Shown one piece after another: positions 22,030 to 30,932 of a stretch of DNA of 64,000 nt. Every line of letters starts with the position of its first letter. The stretch's first letter is position 1. The stretch is from Cytophagales bacterium. Its GTDB lineage: Bacteria; Bacteroidota; Bacteroidia; Cytophagales; Cyclobacteriaceae. The stretch spans positions 62,001 to 126,000 of the forward strand of contig JADBYQ010000018.1 in NCBI GenBank assembly GCA_020402945.1, written 5' to 3'. A program made the position numbers and the translations under genes. The notes under the pieces were generated by a model. The model did not search any database. It saw nothing but the letters and a program-made list of their open reading frames with translations, and was not told where the DNA came from.

Positions 22030-23700
22030 TTGAAAACAAAGTACTATTTTCTTTTTATTCCAATTGGTATCGTCTATCTCATTGGCATGTTCAACGATGT
22101 AATGGAGGTAGATGCGTCCCAGTACGCAGCCATGAGTCGCGAAATGCTTGAAAGTGGAAACTATCTACAATTGTATGATCGCGGGCAGAACTACTTAGAC
22201 AAACCACCTTTGTTATTTTGGGTATCGGCCATGTCATTCAAGCTGTTTGGCATTTCGAATTTTAGCTATAAGTTGCCCTCCGTTCTTTTTTCTTTGCTAG
22301 GAATTTTTGCCACAGCTCGATTGGGGCGAAGGCTCTACGGTGAGAAAGCAGGATTTTACGCTGCACTAATTCTTTCTTCTTGCCAGGCCTGGTTTATGAT
22401 GAATCAAGACATTCGTACGGATACCATTTTGGCAGCATGTACCATTTTTGCCATTTGGCAATTGTTCATTTTCATGGATGAGCAAAAGTTCATTCATCTC
22501 ATCTTCGGGGCAATAGGCGTGGCCGGGGCGATGCTTACTAAGGGCCCAATTGGGTTGATGGTGCCGGCTTTGTCGATTAGTTTCTATCTACTGGTAAAGC
22601 GCGATTGGAAAAATCTTTTCAACTGGAAATGGCTGCTAGTGCCGATCATCGTTGCCATTTGTATCAGTCCCTTTTTGTATGGGCTTTATCAACAATATGA
22701 TTTACAACCTGGCAAAATCATCCAAGGCGAGCCGATTCAATCAGGTGTCAAGTTCTACCTTTGGACTCAAAGTTTTGGACGAATCACAGGAGAAAGCGTT
22801 TGGAAAGATGATACTACCCAACTCTTCTTTACGCACACTTTTCTTTGGGCATTTTTGCCGTGGTGTGTGTTATTTGTGGTGGCGCTTTGGCGCGATACCG
22901 CGACATTGATAAAGGCTCGCCTTCATTTGGCGAGTGGATATACTGCACTTACCTGGGGTGGATTTGTGTTTCCATTCATTGCGTTCTCACTTTCGCACTA
23001 CAAATTGCCACACTACATTTTTGTCATTTTTCCATTGGCAGCTATCGCCTCAGCAAATTTTCTGGATTTCTTAATCGAGAATGGGTCAGTGCTCTGGCAA
23101 AAAAGATGGAAGTGGATTCAGTTATTCGTGGCCACACTCGCTTACACACTTGGAATTTTGCTCTGTACTTGGGCTTTCCCCATGTCAAATTTGTTTGCAT
23201 GGATTTTAACACTAACTGGTGTTGGTGCTGGCCTCTATTTCGTGTGGAGGGGAATATCACCCTTCGAAAAAATAGTTCTGCCCTCAGCCATTGCGATTAT
23301 CGTCCTCAATTTTTTGTTGAACGTACACTTCTATCCGACTCTATTTTATTTCACCACCTCCAACCAGGCGGCCAAGTTAGTTAAAGCGGATGGCGGTGAG
23401 AAGAATTTCAGAACGCTAAATCAGGTGTCGTATGGACTGGATGTGTATGCGCAGCGCACCGTGCCAAATTATGGCACCGTAGATGAACTTCTGCAAAACA
23501 GTAACAACAAAACATTGTGGGTTTATACTAATGCGCAGGGGCATCAGGAAATACTGGCAAGGGGCTTAAGAATCTTAGAGGACAAAAAGATGGAACACTT
23601 TCATATCTCCACCTTGTCGATGCTTTTCCTCAACCCAAAAACGAGAAGTAAGGAAATTGAGTATAAGCACCTGCTGAAGATTGATACCTCTATTTTATGA
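22030..23700 (+). CDS. ArnT-like GT39/PMT-family lipid-linked glycosyltransferase
   Basis: The 556-residue integral membrane protein has about 11-13 hydrophobic helices. The N-terminal GT-C signature is EVDASQYAAMSREMLESG, with the acidic residue of the first luminal loop, then NYLDKPPLLFWVSA, which is diagnostic of ArnT-like proteins. These enzymes move a sugar from polyprenyl phosphate to an envelope acceptor such as lipid A at the periplasmic face. The start is a TTG 2 bases after the upstream gene's stop, indicating coupling. The C-terminal soluble part (about 450-556) is less conserved. The stop overlaps the 3' end of the oppositely oriented SMR gene by 6 bases. Confidence 0.87.
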   Translation: MKTKYYFLFIPIGIVYLIGMFNDVMEVDASQYAAMSREMLESGNYLQLYDRGQNYLDKPPLLFWVSAMSFKLFGISNFSYKLPSVLFSLLGIFATARLGRRLYGEKAGFYAALILSSCQAWFMMNQDIRTDTILAACTIFAIWQLFIFMDEQKFIHLIFGAIGVAGAMLTKGPIGLMVPALSISFYLLVKRDWKNLFNWKWLLVPIIVAICISPFLYGLYQQYDLQPGKIIQGEPIQSGVKFYLWTQSFGRITGESVWKDDTTQLFFTHTFLWAFLPWCVLFVVALWRDTATLIKARLHLASGYTALTWGGFVFPFIAFSLSHYKLPHYIFVIFPLAAIASANFLDFLIENGSVLWQKRWKWIQLFVATLAYTLGILLCTWAFPMSNLFAWILTLTGVGAGLYFVWRGISPFEKIVLPSAIAIIVLNFLLNVHFYPTLFYFTTSNQAAKLVKADGGEKNFRTLNQVSYGLDVYAQRTVPNYGTVDELLQNSNNKTLWVYTNAQGHQEILARGLRILEDKKMEHFHISTLSMLFLNPKTRSKEIEYKHLLKIDTSIL

Positions 23701-24060
23701 TTTTTTTAAACCGATGATGGCTATTAGAATGAGTCCTAAGTAAACGAAGTCCATGGGCTTAATTGCATCTTTAAAAAAGAAAACTTCAATCATTTTCACT
23801 CCAGCTAACGTAACGCCCATCCAAATAGCAAATGCCGTAGAAGCCGGAATTTCTTTCATCGCCAAGGAAAAAAAATAAATGTTGGCCAAGCCAAATCCAA
23901 CGTAACCTACCAGGGGGAGAAGAGCCACTAAGTTATCGGTTGGGTGCTGAGCGATGGCTTGAAACGATATTTTCTTGATTTCGGCAAAACTCAGTTTTTT
24001 CAAACTAAAAATCCATCCGATTTCAAACAGGGATGCAATAAAAAGGTAAAGCCACTGCAT
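23695..24060 (-). CDS. SMR-family small multidrug/guanidinium-type transporter
   Basis: The 121-residue protein has four predicted membrane helices and the SMR signature: Glu-13 in LFIASLFEIGWIFSLK (the essential proton/substrate Glu), IPASTAFAIWMGVTLAGVK (about 71-89) and the final YLGLILIAIIGLKK. It is slightly longer than the usual 105-110 residues because of a loop after helix 1. The ATG overlaps the stop of the sterol-desaturase gene (TGATG), so expression is coupled to that gene. Substrates may be guanidinium, quaternary ammonium or lipid-like compounds; sequence alone does not separate the subtypes. Confidence 0.88.
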   Translation of the reverse strand: MQWLYLFIASLFEIGWIFSLKKLSFAEIKKISFQAIAQHPTDNLVALLPLVGYVGFGLANIYFFSLAMKEIPASTAFAIWMGVTLAGVKMIEVFFFKDAIKPMDFVYLGLILIAIIGLKKS

Positions 24061-24947
24061 CAGACCAGGCTTTCCTCTTCTGCCGACTTGTTTGCTTTGG
24101 GCGAAAATAGGCTAGCGAAAGATTTCATGATGCTGAAACGCAAATTCAGATACCAATCCCACCCCTTCTTCTTTTTAAGTTCATCTTCATCAAATCGCTT
24201 CACCGAAAAAGCATGTTGTAAAAAATAGTCTTTTGGATATTTGTAAGGAAGTCCAAATTCGACTGGTTTTTTGTTAGGAAGATAGGCAGTACCAAACATC
24301 CAATCCCAAAAGGCAAATTTGGTGGAATAGTTGGCGAAATACGTCTCTTTGGTTTCAGCATGATGCCATTGGTGCATCTCCGGCCCATTGATAAAGTATT
24401 GCCAATTGCCTGAACGCACATCAATATTGCTGTGGATATACATACCCCACACTGCATCGATACAAGCTTTGATGGGAACCACCATCGGGTTGGCCCCCAG
24501 CAAAATAATGGGAGCAAATTCTATCGTCTGGTTGATAATGATTTCAACGACATGAGACCTTGAACCGGCAATCCAATCAACTTCGCGAACAGAATGATGT
24601 GCCTCGTGTGTACGCCACAAAATTTTGGAATTGTGCTGCCAACGATGGAACCAATAAATGTACAAGTCGTGGGTAATCAGGAAAAATAGTACTTGCACCC
24701 AAATCGGCCAGTGTGAAACCAATTGCAAAGAAGACAATGCAAACCGATGGTCAATAGGTTGAATAATGAAATCGAAAATAAGTATCTTCAAAAAGAAGCT
24801 TTGAATGAGGGTATACCACACCAAATCCACCCAAAAACCTTCTCTGAAAAAGGGCAAACCTTTTCGATAAGGATATTTTCGCTCCAACCAGATAAGGGCG
24901 ACAGCTGAAGAAATCAGAATTAAGAATGTAATCGTTTCGACTCTCAT
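24060..24947 (-). CDS. Sterol desaturase/fatty acid hydroxylase family protein
   Basis: The 295-residue membrane protein has the di-iron His boxes HDLYIYWFHRWQH (HxxxxxxHxxxH-type, about 118-130), HEAHHS (about 140-145) and MHQWHHAE (about 221-228). In the family, these coordinate two irons for hydroxylation or desaturation of lipids; in Bacteroidota they often act on sterol-like, carotenoid or fatty acyl chains. Four or so helices precede and separate the boxes. It forms a two-gene unit with the SMR transporter by a TGATG overlap. The substrate is unknown. Confidence 0.9.
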   Translation of the reverse strand: MRVETITFLILISSAVALIWLERKYPYRKGLPFFREGFWVDLVWYTLIQSFFLKILIFDFIIQPIDHRFALSSLQLVSHWPIWVQVLFFLITHDLYIYWFHRWQHNSKILWRTHEAHHSVREVDWIAGSRSHVVEIIINQTIEFAPIILLGANPMVVPIKACIDAVWGMYIHSNIDVRSGNWQYFINGPEMHQWHHAETKETYFANYSTKFAFWDWMFGTAYLPNKKPVEFGLPYKYPKDYFLQHAFSVKRFDEDELKKKKGWDWYLNLRFSIMKSFASLFSPKANKSAEEESLV

Positions 24948-25049
24948 CTAAATAATTTGTCCAAATTAAAAACTATTTTAGTGGCTCAGGCTTCATGCTT
25001 CAGGCGACAAGCTTGTAGCGTGTGGCATTTAGCTTACATAAAGCATCAT

Positions 25050-25940
25050 CTAAGCTGTAACTGGTTGATTAATTACTCTCCTTAATCTCTTCATAGGCTC
25101 CAGCTCTGTGTCATACACGCGCTTTACACCATCGCCCAGACTTTTTTCAATGTCGCGGATGTCGCGCACAAGCTTTACAATTCCTTGTGGCTCAACGGAG
25201 GCAGCATGATCTGATCCCCACATGGCTCGATCTAACGTAACGTGCCGCTCTACAAAAGTAGCTCCCAAAGAAACTGCAGCTAACGTTGGGGCTAACCCAG
25301 TCTCGTGACCTGAATATCCAATAGGCAGATCAAACTTGTTGATCAACGTACGGATCATGTTCAAGTTTAACTGTGCAGGATCGCAAGGATACGCAGAAGT
25401 AGAGTGAGCCACCATCACATTTTTTGTCCCTGTTAAATCAATGGCGTCTTCAATTTCCATTTCGGTCGACATACCAGTTGAAAGCATTAACGGCCTTTCC
25501 GTTGACAAGACTTTCTTTATCAAATCAAGATCAGTAAGACTGGCCGAAGCCAACTTGTACATCACTGGATAGAACTGTTCTAAGAAATCAACAGAGGGTT
25601 CATCCCAAGCGGAGGCAAACCAATCAATTTTCTTCTGTTGACAATAGTGATCAATCTCTTCGAACTCAGCTTTTCCAAATTCAGTTTTGCGTTTGTAGTC
25701 GATGTAGCTCATCGTGCCCCATGGGGTTTGGCGCTGCTTTTCCCATTGATCTTTGGGCACGCATAGTTCGGGCGTACGTTTTTGAAATTTCACTGCATCA
25801 CAACCCGCAATGCTGGCCCAGTCAATTAACTTCTTGGCAATTTCTACCGAGCCATTGTGGTTAATCCCAATCTCTGCGATGATGTACACCGGATGACCGG
25901 CACCAATCTTTCTTCCATTTTTCAACGCTACGTGATTCAT
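25050..25940 (-). CDS. NeuB-type N-acetylneuraminate/nonulosonate synthase
   Basis: The 296-residue protein has the NeuB barrel signatures YIIAEIGINHNGS (about 19), DAVKFQKRTPE (about 48), the SAWDEPSVDFLE segment, YKLASASLTD (about 133), LMLSTGMSTEMEI (about 155), VAHSTSAYP and the GYSGHETGLAPTLAAVSLGA motif, then ERHVTLDRAMWGSDHAAS. It condenses phosphoenolpyruvate with a sugar to give a 3-deoxy-2-keto acid. It ends at about 296 residues and lacks the C-terminal SAF/antifreeze-like domain found in classical sialic acid synthases (about 340-350 residues). The next gene upstream encodes a KdsC-type phosphatase 12 bases away, recalling KDN-9-phosphate pathways. The exact sugar is unknown. Confidence 0.9.
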   Translation of the reverse strand: MNHVALKNGRKIGAGHPVYIIAEIGINHNGSVEIAKKLIDWASIAGCDAVKFQKRTPELCVPKDQWEKQRQTPWGTMSYIDYKRKTEFGKAEFEEIDHYCQQKKIDWFASAWDEPSVDFLEQFYPVMYKLASASLTDLDLIKKVLSTERPLMLSTGMSTEMEIEDAIDLTGTKNVMVAHSTSAYPCDPAQLNLNMIRTLINKFDLPIGYSGHETGLAPTLAAVSLGATFVERHVTLDRAMWGSDHAASVEPQGIVKLVRDIRDIEKSLGDGVKRVYDTELEPMKRLRRVINQPVTA

Positions 25941-25952
25941 AGTTGTTGGGTT

Positions 25953-26462
25953 TTAGTTGTTATTAATTTTACTATTTATAATCAGTTCGGCAAATTCTCT
26001 AAACGCGCCATGACCTCCGTTGGTCGTGCAAACGTAGTGCGCTACTCTTCGCGCAAAACTCATCGCATCTCCCGGACAAGCACACAAGCCCACTTGCTTC
26101 ATAATCTCTTCGTCATTGATGTCGTCACCGATGTAAGCAATTTCATCTTTTGAAATTTTGATGCGCTCCATGATCTCTTGCAACCGTTGGGCTTTGTCCA
26201 TCACACCCATGTGTAATTCTGTGATTTTTAACTTCTCCGCTCTCTTTGATACCGGAAGAGAATCTTCACGTGTGATGATGCCCGTTTCGATAGCTGCAAT
26301 CTTACGTAAACGCTCTACACCCATCCCATCGCGAAACGAAAATCGTTTTAGTTCTTCACCGTTGCCTGAGTAGTAAACACCATTATCGGTGAGTACTCCA
26401 TCTACATCGGTGATCATCAGTTTTATCTTCCCTGCCCTTCTCTTTATTTCTGTTATTGACAT
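25953..26462 (-). CDS. KdsC-type HAD phosphatase
   Basis: The 169-residue protein is a HAD-family C0 phosphatase. Motif I is MITDVDGVLTDNGVYY (nucleophile Asp at about 18), followed by FSFRDGMGVERLR, motif II-like ETGIITREDS, and motif III/IV IAYIGDDINDEEIMKQVG. These match KDO-8-phosphate, KDN-9-phosphate and N-acylneuraminate-9-phosphate phosphatases. Beside a NeuB-type synthase it most likely removes the phosphate from the newly made 2-keto acid sugar. The start at 26462 lies 107 bases downstream of the SDR gene in the same direction. Confidence 0.9.
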   Translation of the reverse strand: MSITEIKRRAGKIKLMITDVDGVLTDNGVYYSGNGEELKRFSFRDGMGVERLRKIAAIETGIITREDSLPVSKRAEKLKITELHMGVMDKAQRLQEIMERIKISKDEIAYIGDDINDEEIMKQVGLCACPGDAMSFARRVAHYVCTTNGGHGAFREFAELIINSKINNN

Positions 26463-26569
26463 TTTAATTCATTTACCATTGATGATTTTTGATTTACGAT
26501 TTGAGGTTGCGTTTACTCAGTTTTATTAGTTGGTGATTGAATCTAAAATCGTACATCATAAATCAAAAA

Positions 26570-27373
26570 TTAGATTATTGTCCATCCACCATCCACTACC
26601 AAATTTGCTCCCGTCATGTAACCGGAGGCATCGCTTGCCAAAAAGACAACCGCCCCTTTGTAATCTGTTTGTTTTGCCATTCTTCCAAGTACGGTACGGT
26701 CGCTGTAATTTTTTTTGAAGAATTCTTGCTGGCCATTCTCTACACCACCTGGCGAAAGTGTGTTCACACGTACACCCTTATCGCCCCAGTACGCTGCCAA
26801 AAACCTTGTAAAGCTGATGATCGCACCCTTTGTAGTCGGGTAGGAGGCTGATTTGTAAAAAGTCTGCGCTCCCTTTTCGTTCTGATATAATTTTTGATCA
26901 GGTGCCGTGATGCCATACGTAGACGCAATGTTGATGATGCTCCCACTTTTCGCTTCTGCCATTACTGCGCCTAAAATCTGGCTACACAGAAACACACCAG
27001 TAACGTTTACCTCTAACGATTTTTTCCAAAGATTGAGTGGGTAGTTTTCAAACTTGGATAGTTCAAGTGCAGCAGTAGGATTTTCGAACATATCGTTGAT
27101 AGCCGCATTATTTACTAAGATGTCGATTTTGCCATAACGTACCATCACAGCTTCTTTTGCCTCCATAACAGACAGATCATTGGCTACATCAAGACCAATT
27201 CCCATGTGTTTATCGCCCAACTGTTTTGCAAAATCTTGGGACGCTATTTCGTCCAAGTCGGCAACAATCACGCGTGCTCCAGCTTCAGCCAAAGCCTCAC
27301 AGTGACTTCTACCAATTAAGCCACAAGCGCCTGTAACAATCGCAGTTTTTCCTTCTAGTGAGAACAAGTTCAT
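26570..27373 (-). CDS. Short-chain dehydrogenase/reductase of the sugar cluster
   Basis: ATG 27373 (MNLFSLEGKTAIVTGACGLI) gives the usual SDR N-terminus and is preferred to the longer frame starting at 27472 inside the upstream gene. It has TGACGLIGRSH (TGxxxGxG variant), the NNAA segment in ILVNNAAIND (about 87), and the catalytic SIINIASTYG and SASYPTTKGA (Ser/Tyr/Lys). The C-terminal end reads YMTGANLVVDGGW. It is likely to oxidise or reduce a sugar carbon of the product made by the NeuB cluster, possibly generating the keto group for the neighbouring aminotransferase. It lies 1 base from that gene. Confidence 0.9.
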   Translation of the reverse strand: MNLFSLEGKTAIVTGACGLIGRSHCEALAEAGARVIVADLDEIASQDFAKQLGDKHMGIGLDVANDLSVMEAKEAVMVRYGKIDILVNNAAINDMFENPTAALELSKFENYPLNLWKKSLEVNVTGVFLCSQILGAVMAEAKSGSIINIASTYGITAPDQKLYQNEKGAQTFYKSASYPTTKGAIISFTRFLAAYWGDKGVRVNTLSPGGVENGQQEFFKKNYSDRTVLGRMAKQTDYKGAVVFLASDASGYMTGANLVVDGGWTII

Positions 27374-27374
27374 A

Positions 27375-28703
27375 TTAGTGTAATGCCTTTTCTTTGAACG
27401 TCTTTTGTACATCACCCACTTTTCGGAAAACGGCTTCCACCGGTTTACCGCGAAGCAGCGATGCGATGTCATTTCCCCTCAGCGCCTCCGCCAGAAGTGA
27501 AAGGACGATGTCATAGACTTTTAGTGTATAACTGATATCTTCTTCAGTGTGAGTGAAACAAACGTTGTGAAATCCGCCCCAAAGAATGCCACGCTTGATC
27601 ATTTCTTGTTGAACAAAAGATTTTAGTATCAACGGATCTCCCGCGGATGCATTGAACGTGATGATGGTGCGGCAATCAAAGCCTTGGCAAGTTGTCACTT
27701 TGGTGAGTTGGTATTTGGCTGCCAATTCATTGTAACCTTCTTTCAATCTTTTCCCCTTTTCGGCTAACGCTTTGGGCACGTTTTTGTCGATCATTTCATG
27801 GATGGTTGCCATCGCTGCGGCCATAGACAACGCTTCTCCACCGAATGTGGAGTAGAAGAAAACATCCTTTTCAAACAGCTGCATCACGTCTTTTCTTCCG
27901 GTGAGCAATGCAATCGGCATTCCATTCGCAAATGCTTTTGAATACACGGCTAGATCAGGGGTGATGTTGAAATATTCCTGCGCACCCCCAACGGCTACGC
28001 GGAAGCCAGTCCACATCTCGTCAAAAATCAATAAGGTTCCATTTGCTTTACACAGTGCCTGAACTTGCTGGAGAAAGTCATCTTTGGGTGCCTCAAAAAT
28101 AAAAGGCTCAAGAATTACGCAGGCAACATCTTCGTCCAAGCGAGCGCGAAGTGAATCAATATTATTGTATTCGAAGCTGGCCGTCAGTTCTTTTATTTCT
28201 TGCGGAATGCCTTCTGCGCGGCTGGTGGAGCCGATGTACCAGTCGTGCCAGCCGTGATAGCCGCAACACAGCACTTTTTTTCTTCCCGTGAAAGCGCGTG
28301 ATACCCGCACTGCCGCGCTGCACACCTCCGCTCCGGTTTTGGCGATGCGTACTCCTTCCGCGTTGGGAATAATTTTATGAATCAGTTCACTTAATTCTAC
28401 TTCGAGTGGGTGCATCAACGAAAAGGTGATTCCATCCTTTAGCTGCTTTTGGATGGCCTGATCGACCCGATCATAACAGTAGCCTAATGAAACAGGCCCG
28501 ATAGCCATGTTGTAGTCAATGTATTTGTTTCCGTCCACATCCCACACATGCGCATCTTTTCCCTTTGCCAAGTACTTTGGGGCAACTCCATTTACATATT
28601 GCGAAAGACCTTTGGCCATTGTTTGTGTTACTGGGAACATTACTTGCTTGGCACGCTCGTACAGCGAATTGGAGATAGTGATGTCGGGATATTGACTGGT
28701 CAT
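27375..28703 (-). CDS. Class III PLP aminotransferase, glutamate-1-semialdehyde aminotransferase-like
   Basis: The 442-residue PLP enzyme has DGNKYIDYNMAIGPVSLGY at about 55-73, GAEVCSAAVRVSRAFTGRKKV (about 119), the LLIFDEMWTGFR Asp motif (about 225) and the Schiff-base Lys in VYSKAFANGMPIALLTG (about 262). It resembles glutamate-1-semialdehyde aminomutase-type enzymes recruited into polysaccharide clusters. Given the neighbours, transamination of a keto-sugar or an aminomutase step is expected; its donor and substrate are unknown. It is flanked by 1 and 2 bases from the next genes, so it is clearly in an operon with the SDR and split transketolase. Confidence 0.9.
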   Translation of the reverse strand: MTSQYPDITISNSLYERAKQVMFPVTQTMAKGLSQYVNGVAPKYLAKGKDAHVWDVDGNKYIDYNMAIGPVSLGYCYDRVDQAIQKQLKDGITFSLMHPLEVELSELIHKIIPNAEGVRIAKTGAEVCSAAVRVSRAFTGRKKVLCCGYHGWHDWYIGSTSRAEGIPQEIKELTASFEYNNIDSLRARLDEDVACVILEPFIFEAPKDDFLQQVQALCKANGTLLIFDEMWTGFRVAVGGAQEYFNITPDLAVYSKAFANGMPIALLTGRKDVMQLFEKDVFFYSTFGGEALSMAAAMATIHEMIDKNVPKALAEKGKRLKEGYNELAAKYQLTKVTTCQGFDCRTIITFNASAGDPLILKSFVQQEMIKRGILWGGFHNVCFTHTEEDISYTLKVYDIVLSLLAEALRGNDIASLLRGKPVEAVFRKVGDVQKTFKEKALH

Positions 28704-28705
28704 GA

Positions 28706-29650
28706 TTAATGTGTTGACGTGGTTAACGTGTTGACGTGTTGACGAGTTTCCAGCATATTCATGGTTTGAACGGCTATCTTTTCTGGAGTAAAACCTTCGT
28801 TGCCTAGTACATCAGCCAGTCGGCCGGGTTTGAACCAACGTTCATTCAGCGAAAGCGATTGTACGTTTGCTAGTTGTTGGTGATTCAATAAGACTTCAGC
28901 AACAATAGAAAACAAGCCGCCAATTTTGAAGTGATCTTCCACAGTCACGATTAAATCACTTTCACTTGCTACTTTGAGAATGACCTCTTCGTCTACTGGC
29001 TTTAGGCAACGCATGTTTACAAGCCCTACCGAAAGGCCTTGCTGTTCCAATAGCTGCCTTGCCTCAAAAACTTGGTTGAAGAGCATACCATACGTTAGAA
29101 ACGTAACAGTCGTACCTTCTGCAACTACTTCCGATTTTCCAATCGTGAAATTCTTATCGTGTTGATAAAGTGGTTTGATCAAATTAGCGCGCGTATAGCT
29201 AGGTGCTTTGGAGTGCCAGATTTCCGGGAGCATTAACAACATATCTTCCTCATCCGCAGGGGCAAAAACGTGCATACCAGGAATCCCTCGCATAATGGAA
29301 ACGTCTTCAATGGCTTGATGGGTTGGTCCGTTGCCATCCGATAAAAATCCGGGAATGAATCCAGTCAACTTTACAGGAAGGTTAGCAATACCTACATCCG
29401 TGCGGATAAACTCGAACGCGCGCATTGTTAAGAAAGCGGCCAATGCATGGACAATAGGTACGCGGCCACGCAACGCCAACCCAGCGGCCATGCCAATCAT
29501 GGTTTGTTCGGTGATACCCGTATCAATGAATCGATTGACCAAAAGTGGATTATTGGGGATGTTGCGAATCAATGCACGATTCTCTGCCGTCATGATAACG
29601 TAGCGCTCATCTGCTAGTGCAAGTTCTGTAATTGATTGTTCGTAGTTCAT
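28706..29650 (-). CDS. Transketolase C-terminal subunit (split)
   Basis: The 314-residue protein carries the transketolase Pyr domain (RFIDTGITEQTMIGMAAGLAL, about 41-61, with the essential TPP-activating Glu; LTGFIPGFLSDGNGPTHQAIED, about 95-116) and the C-terminal domain (VTFLTYGMLFNQVFEA, NMRCLKPVDEEVILK). Paired with 29768-30616 it should form a heterotetrameric TPP enzyme transferring two-carbon ketol units. The last about 12 residues (VNTLTTSTH) are encoded by a GTTGACGTG tandem repeat, so the end of this protein looks recently altered. It lies 117 bases downstream of the N-terminal subunit. Confidence 0.9.
   Translation of the reverse strand: MNYEQSITELALADERYVIMTAENRALIRNIPNNPLLVNRFIDTGITEQTMIGMAAGLALRGRVPIVHALAAFLTMRAFEFIRTDVGIANLPVKLTGFIPGFLSDGNGPTHQAIEDVSIMRGIPGMHVFAPADEEDMLLMLPEIWHSKAPSYTRANLIKPLYQHDKNFTIGKSEVVAEGTTVTFLTYGMLFNQVFEARQLLEQQGLSVGLVNMRCLKPVDEEVILKVASESDLIVTVEDHFKIGGLFSIVAEVLLNHQQLANVQSLSLNERWFKPGRLADVLGNEGFTPEKIAVQTMNMLETRQHVNTLTTSTH
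28712..28745. repeat. GTTGACGTG short tandem repeat at the end of the transketolase C-subunit gene
   Basis: The plus strand reads atgtgttgacgtggttaacg then tgttgacgtgttgacg. The units gtgttgacgt repeat imperfectly. Related tgttgaagtg units recur at 30645-30715 in the same cluster. Confidence 0.6.
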
Positions 29651-29767
29651 TTACAATAAAAGAAGTTAAAAGTCAGAATTTAGAAGTTAGAATGTCTTTC
29701 AACTGAATGCCGTTTTACTATTTATTTACTCATCACTGAATATCCATTACCGACTACCACTTGCCAA

Positions 29768-30616
29768 CTATCTAACAACAAGAGTCTCCGAGTTCAATTC
29801 CGCCATTTTGTTCTCATGCAATTCTTCCAGCAACGCATTCACTTCTTCGTGTGTGAAATTGCAAAACCAACGATCTGCTCTTCGCTCGATACTTGGTAAT
29901 CCTTTTCCTCGAACCGTATGCGCCACCACGATGGTCGGTTTTTTATTTCCTAAGGGCAGCGTTGAGAACGTGTCGTCCAATTTTTCAAAATCGTGCCCAT
30001 CTACATCTACCGCATTCCAGCCAAAGGTTTCGAACTTTTCTTTGATGGAATTCAGCGGAATCAATTCTTCAGTAGCCACATTGGCTTGAAAGTAATTGCG
30101 ATCGACAATCCAAATAAGGTTATCTAACTTATGTGCTGCAGCTACCAGAGCAGCCTCCCAAACCGAACCTTCATTCAATTCGCCATCGCCTGTTACTACT
30201 ACTACTTTGTTTGTTTGATTTTTCCATTTACAATCCAACGCTACACCCATCGCTACAGAAGGCAAATGGCCCAACGATCCAGAATGAAATTCGACTCCTG
30301 GAATTTTTGTATTCGGATGCCAATAGATGCTATCATTTGTTTTCAAATGATTGTCGAGGCGAGATTTTTCGATAAAACCAATTTCCGCAAATAGTCCATA
30401 GAGAGCGGGAACATCATGTCCCTTTGATAGAAATAGATAGTCGCGATTGGGGTCTTCCAAATTTTCGGGCGACACATTCAAGAATCTGGAATACAGAAAT
30501 ACAAACAAGTCTGCGCATGAAAGAGAAGCGCCAGTAAAGCAACCGCCATCTGTGGATAGTCGAACGATGTTCTCTCTTACTTTTAGCGCTAGTTCTTTTA
30601 GTTCGTTGTGGGTCAT
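29768..30616 (-). CDS. Transketolase N-terminal subunit (split)
   Basis: The 282-residue subunit carries the TPP-binding domain: YLFLSKGHDVPALYGLFAE (about 65-83), WHPNTKIPGVEFHSGSLGHLPS, the TPP/Mg motif VVTGDGELNEGSVWEA (GDG to NxF region, about 141) and LIWIVDRNYFQAN. The family is found as split transketolases in archaea and in bacterial sugar clusters. It is first in the run that continues through the C-subunit and aminotransferase. A ketol-transfer step next to a NeuB synthase is not part of known sialic, legionaminic or pseudaminic acid routes. Confidence 0.9.
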   Translation of the reverse strand: MTHNELKELALKVRENIVRLSTDGGCFTGASLSCADLFVFLYSRFLNVSPENLEDPNRDYLFLSKGHDVPALYGLFAEIGFIEKSRLDNHLKTNDSIYWHPNTKIPGVEFHSGSLGHLPSVAMGVALDCKWKNQTNKVVVVTGDGELNEGSVWEAALVAAAHKLDNLIWIVDRNYFQANVATEELIPLNSIKEKFETFGWNAVDVDGHDFEKLDDTFSTLPLGNKKPTIVVAHTVRGKGLPSIERRADRWFCNFTHEEVNALLEELHENKMAELNSETLVVR

Positions 30617-30639
30617 TTTAATGTGCTAATGTTTTAATG

Positions 30640-30910
30640 TTTTAATGTGTTGAAGTGTAGATGTGTTGAAGTGTTGAGGTGTTGAGGTATTGAAGTATTT
30701 AAGTGTTGAAGATTTGACGTTAATATGATACTACTATCTTACTTCTTATTTCCAATTTCTCCGTTTTACATTTAACTTCTTATTCTAACATCTTGTTCTA
30801 ACTTTTTATTCTAACACTTATTCTAACTTCTTAATTCTAACTTCTAACTTCTAACTTCTTAATTCTGACTTCTAACTTCTTAATTCTAACGTCTTAATTC
30901 TGACTTCTAT
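30640..30910. repeat. Low-complexity repeat-filled intergenic region
   Basis: This 316-base gap in the sugar operon has no gene. It holds two repeat types: tgttgaagtgttgaggtgtt-like units (about 30640-30715) and a pyrimidine-rich run of attctaacttctaacttctt-like units (about 30760-30910). An inverted relative of the second type (gaagttaaaagtcagaattt) occurs at 29663-29690. Confidence 0.75.
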
Positions 30911-30932
30911 TCTCTCGCAGTACTTTCGCCAC

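Noticed and set aside
22652..23384. Plus-strand alternative frames of up to 179 codons inside the ArnT-like gene
   Set aside because: The main frame has continuous GT39 features. The alternatives show no domain.
30760..30910. Possible CRISPR array in the pyrimidine-rich repeat run
   Set aside because: Units are short and imperfect with no constant spacer length, and no cas genes are present.
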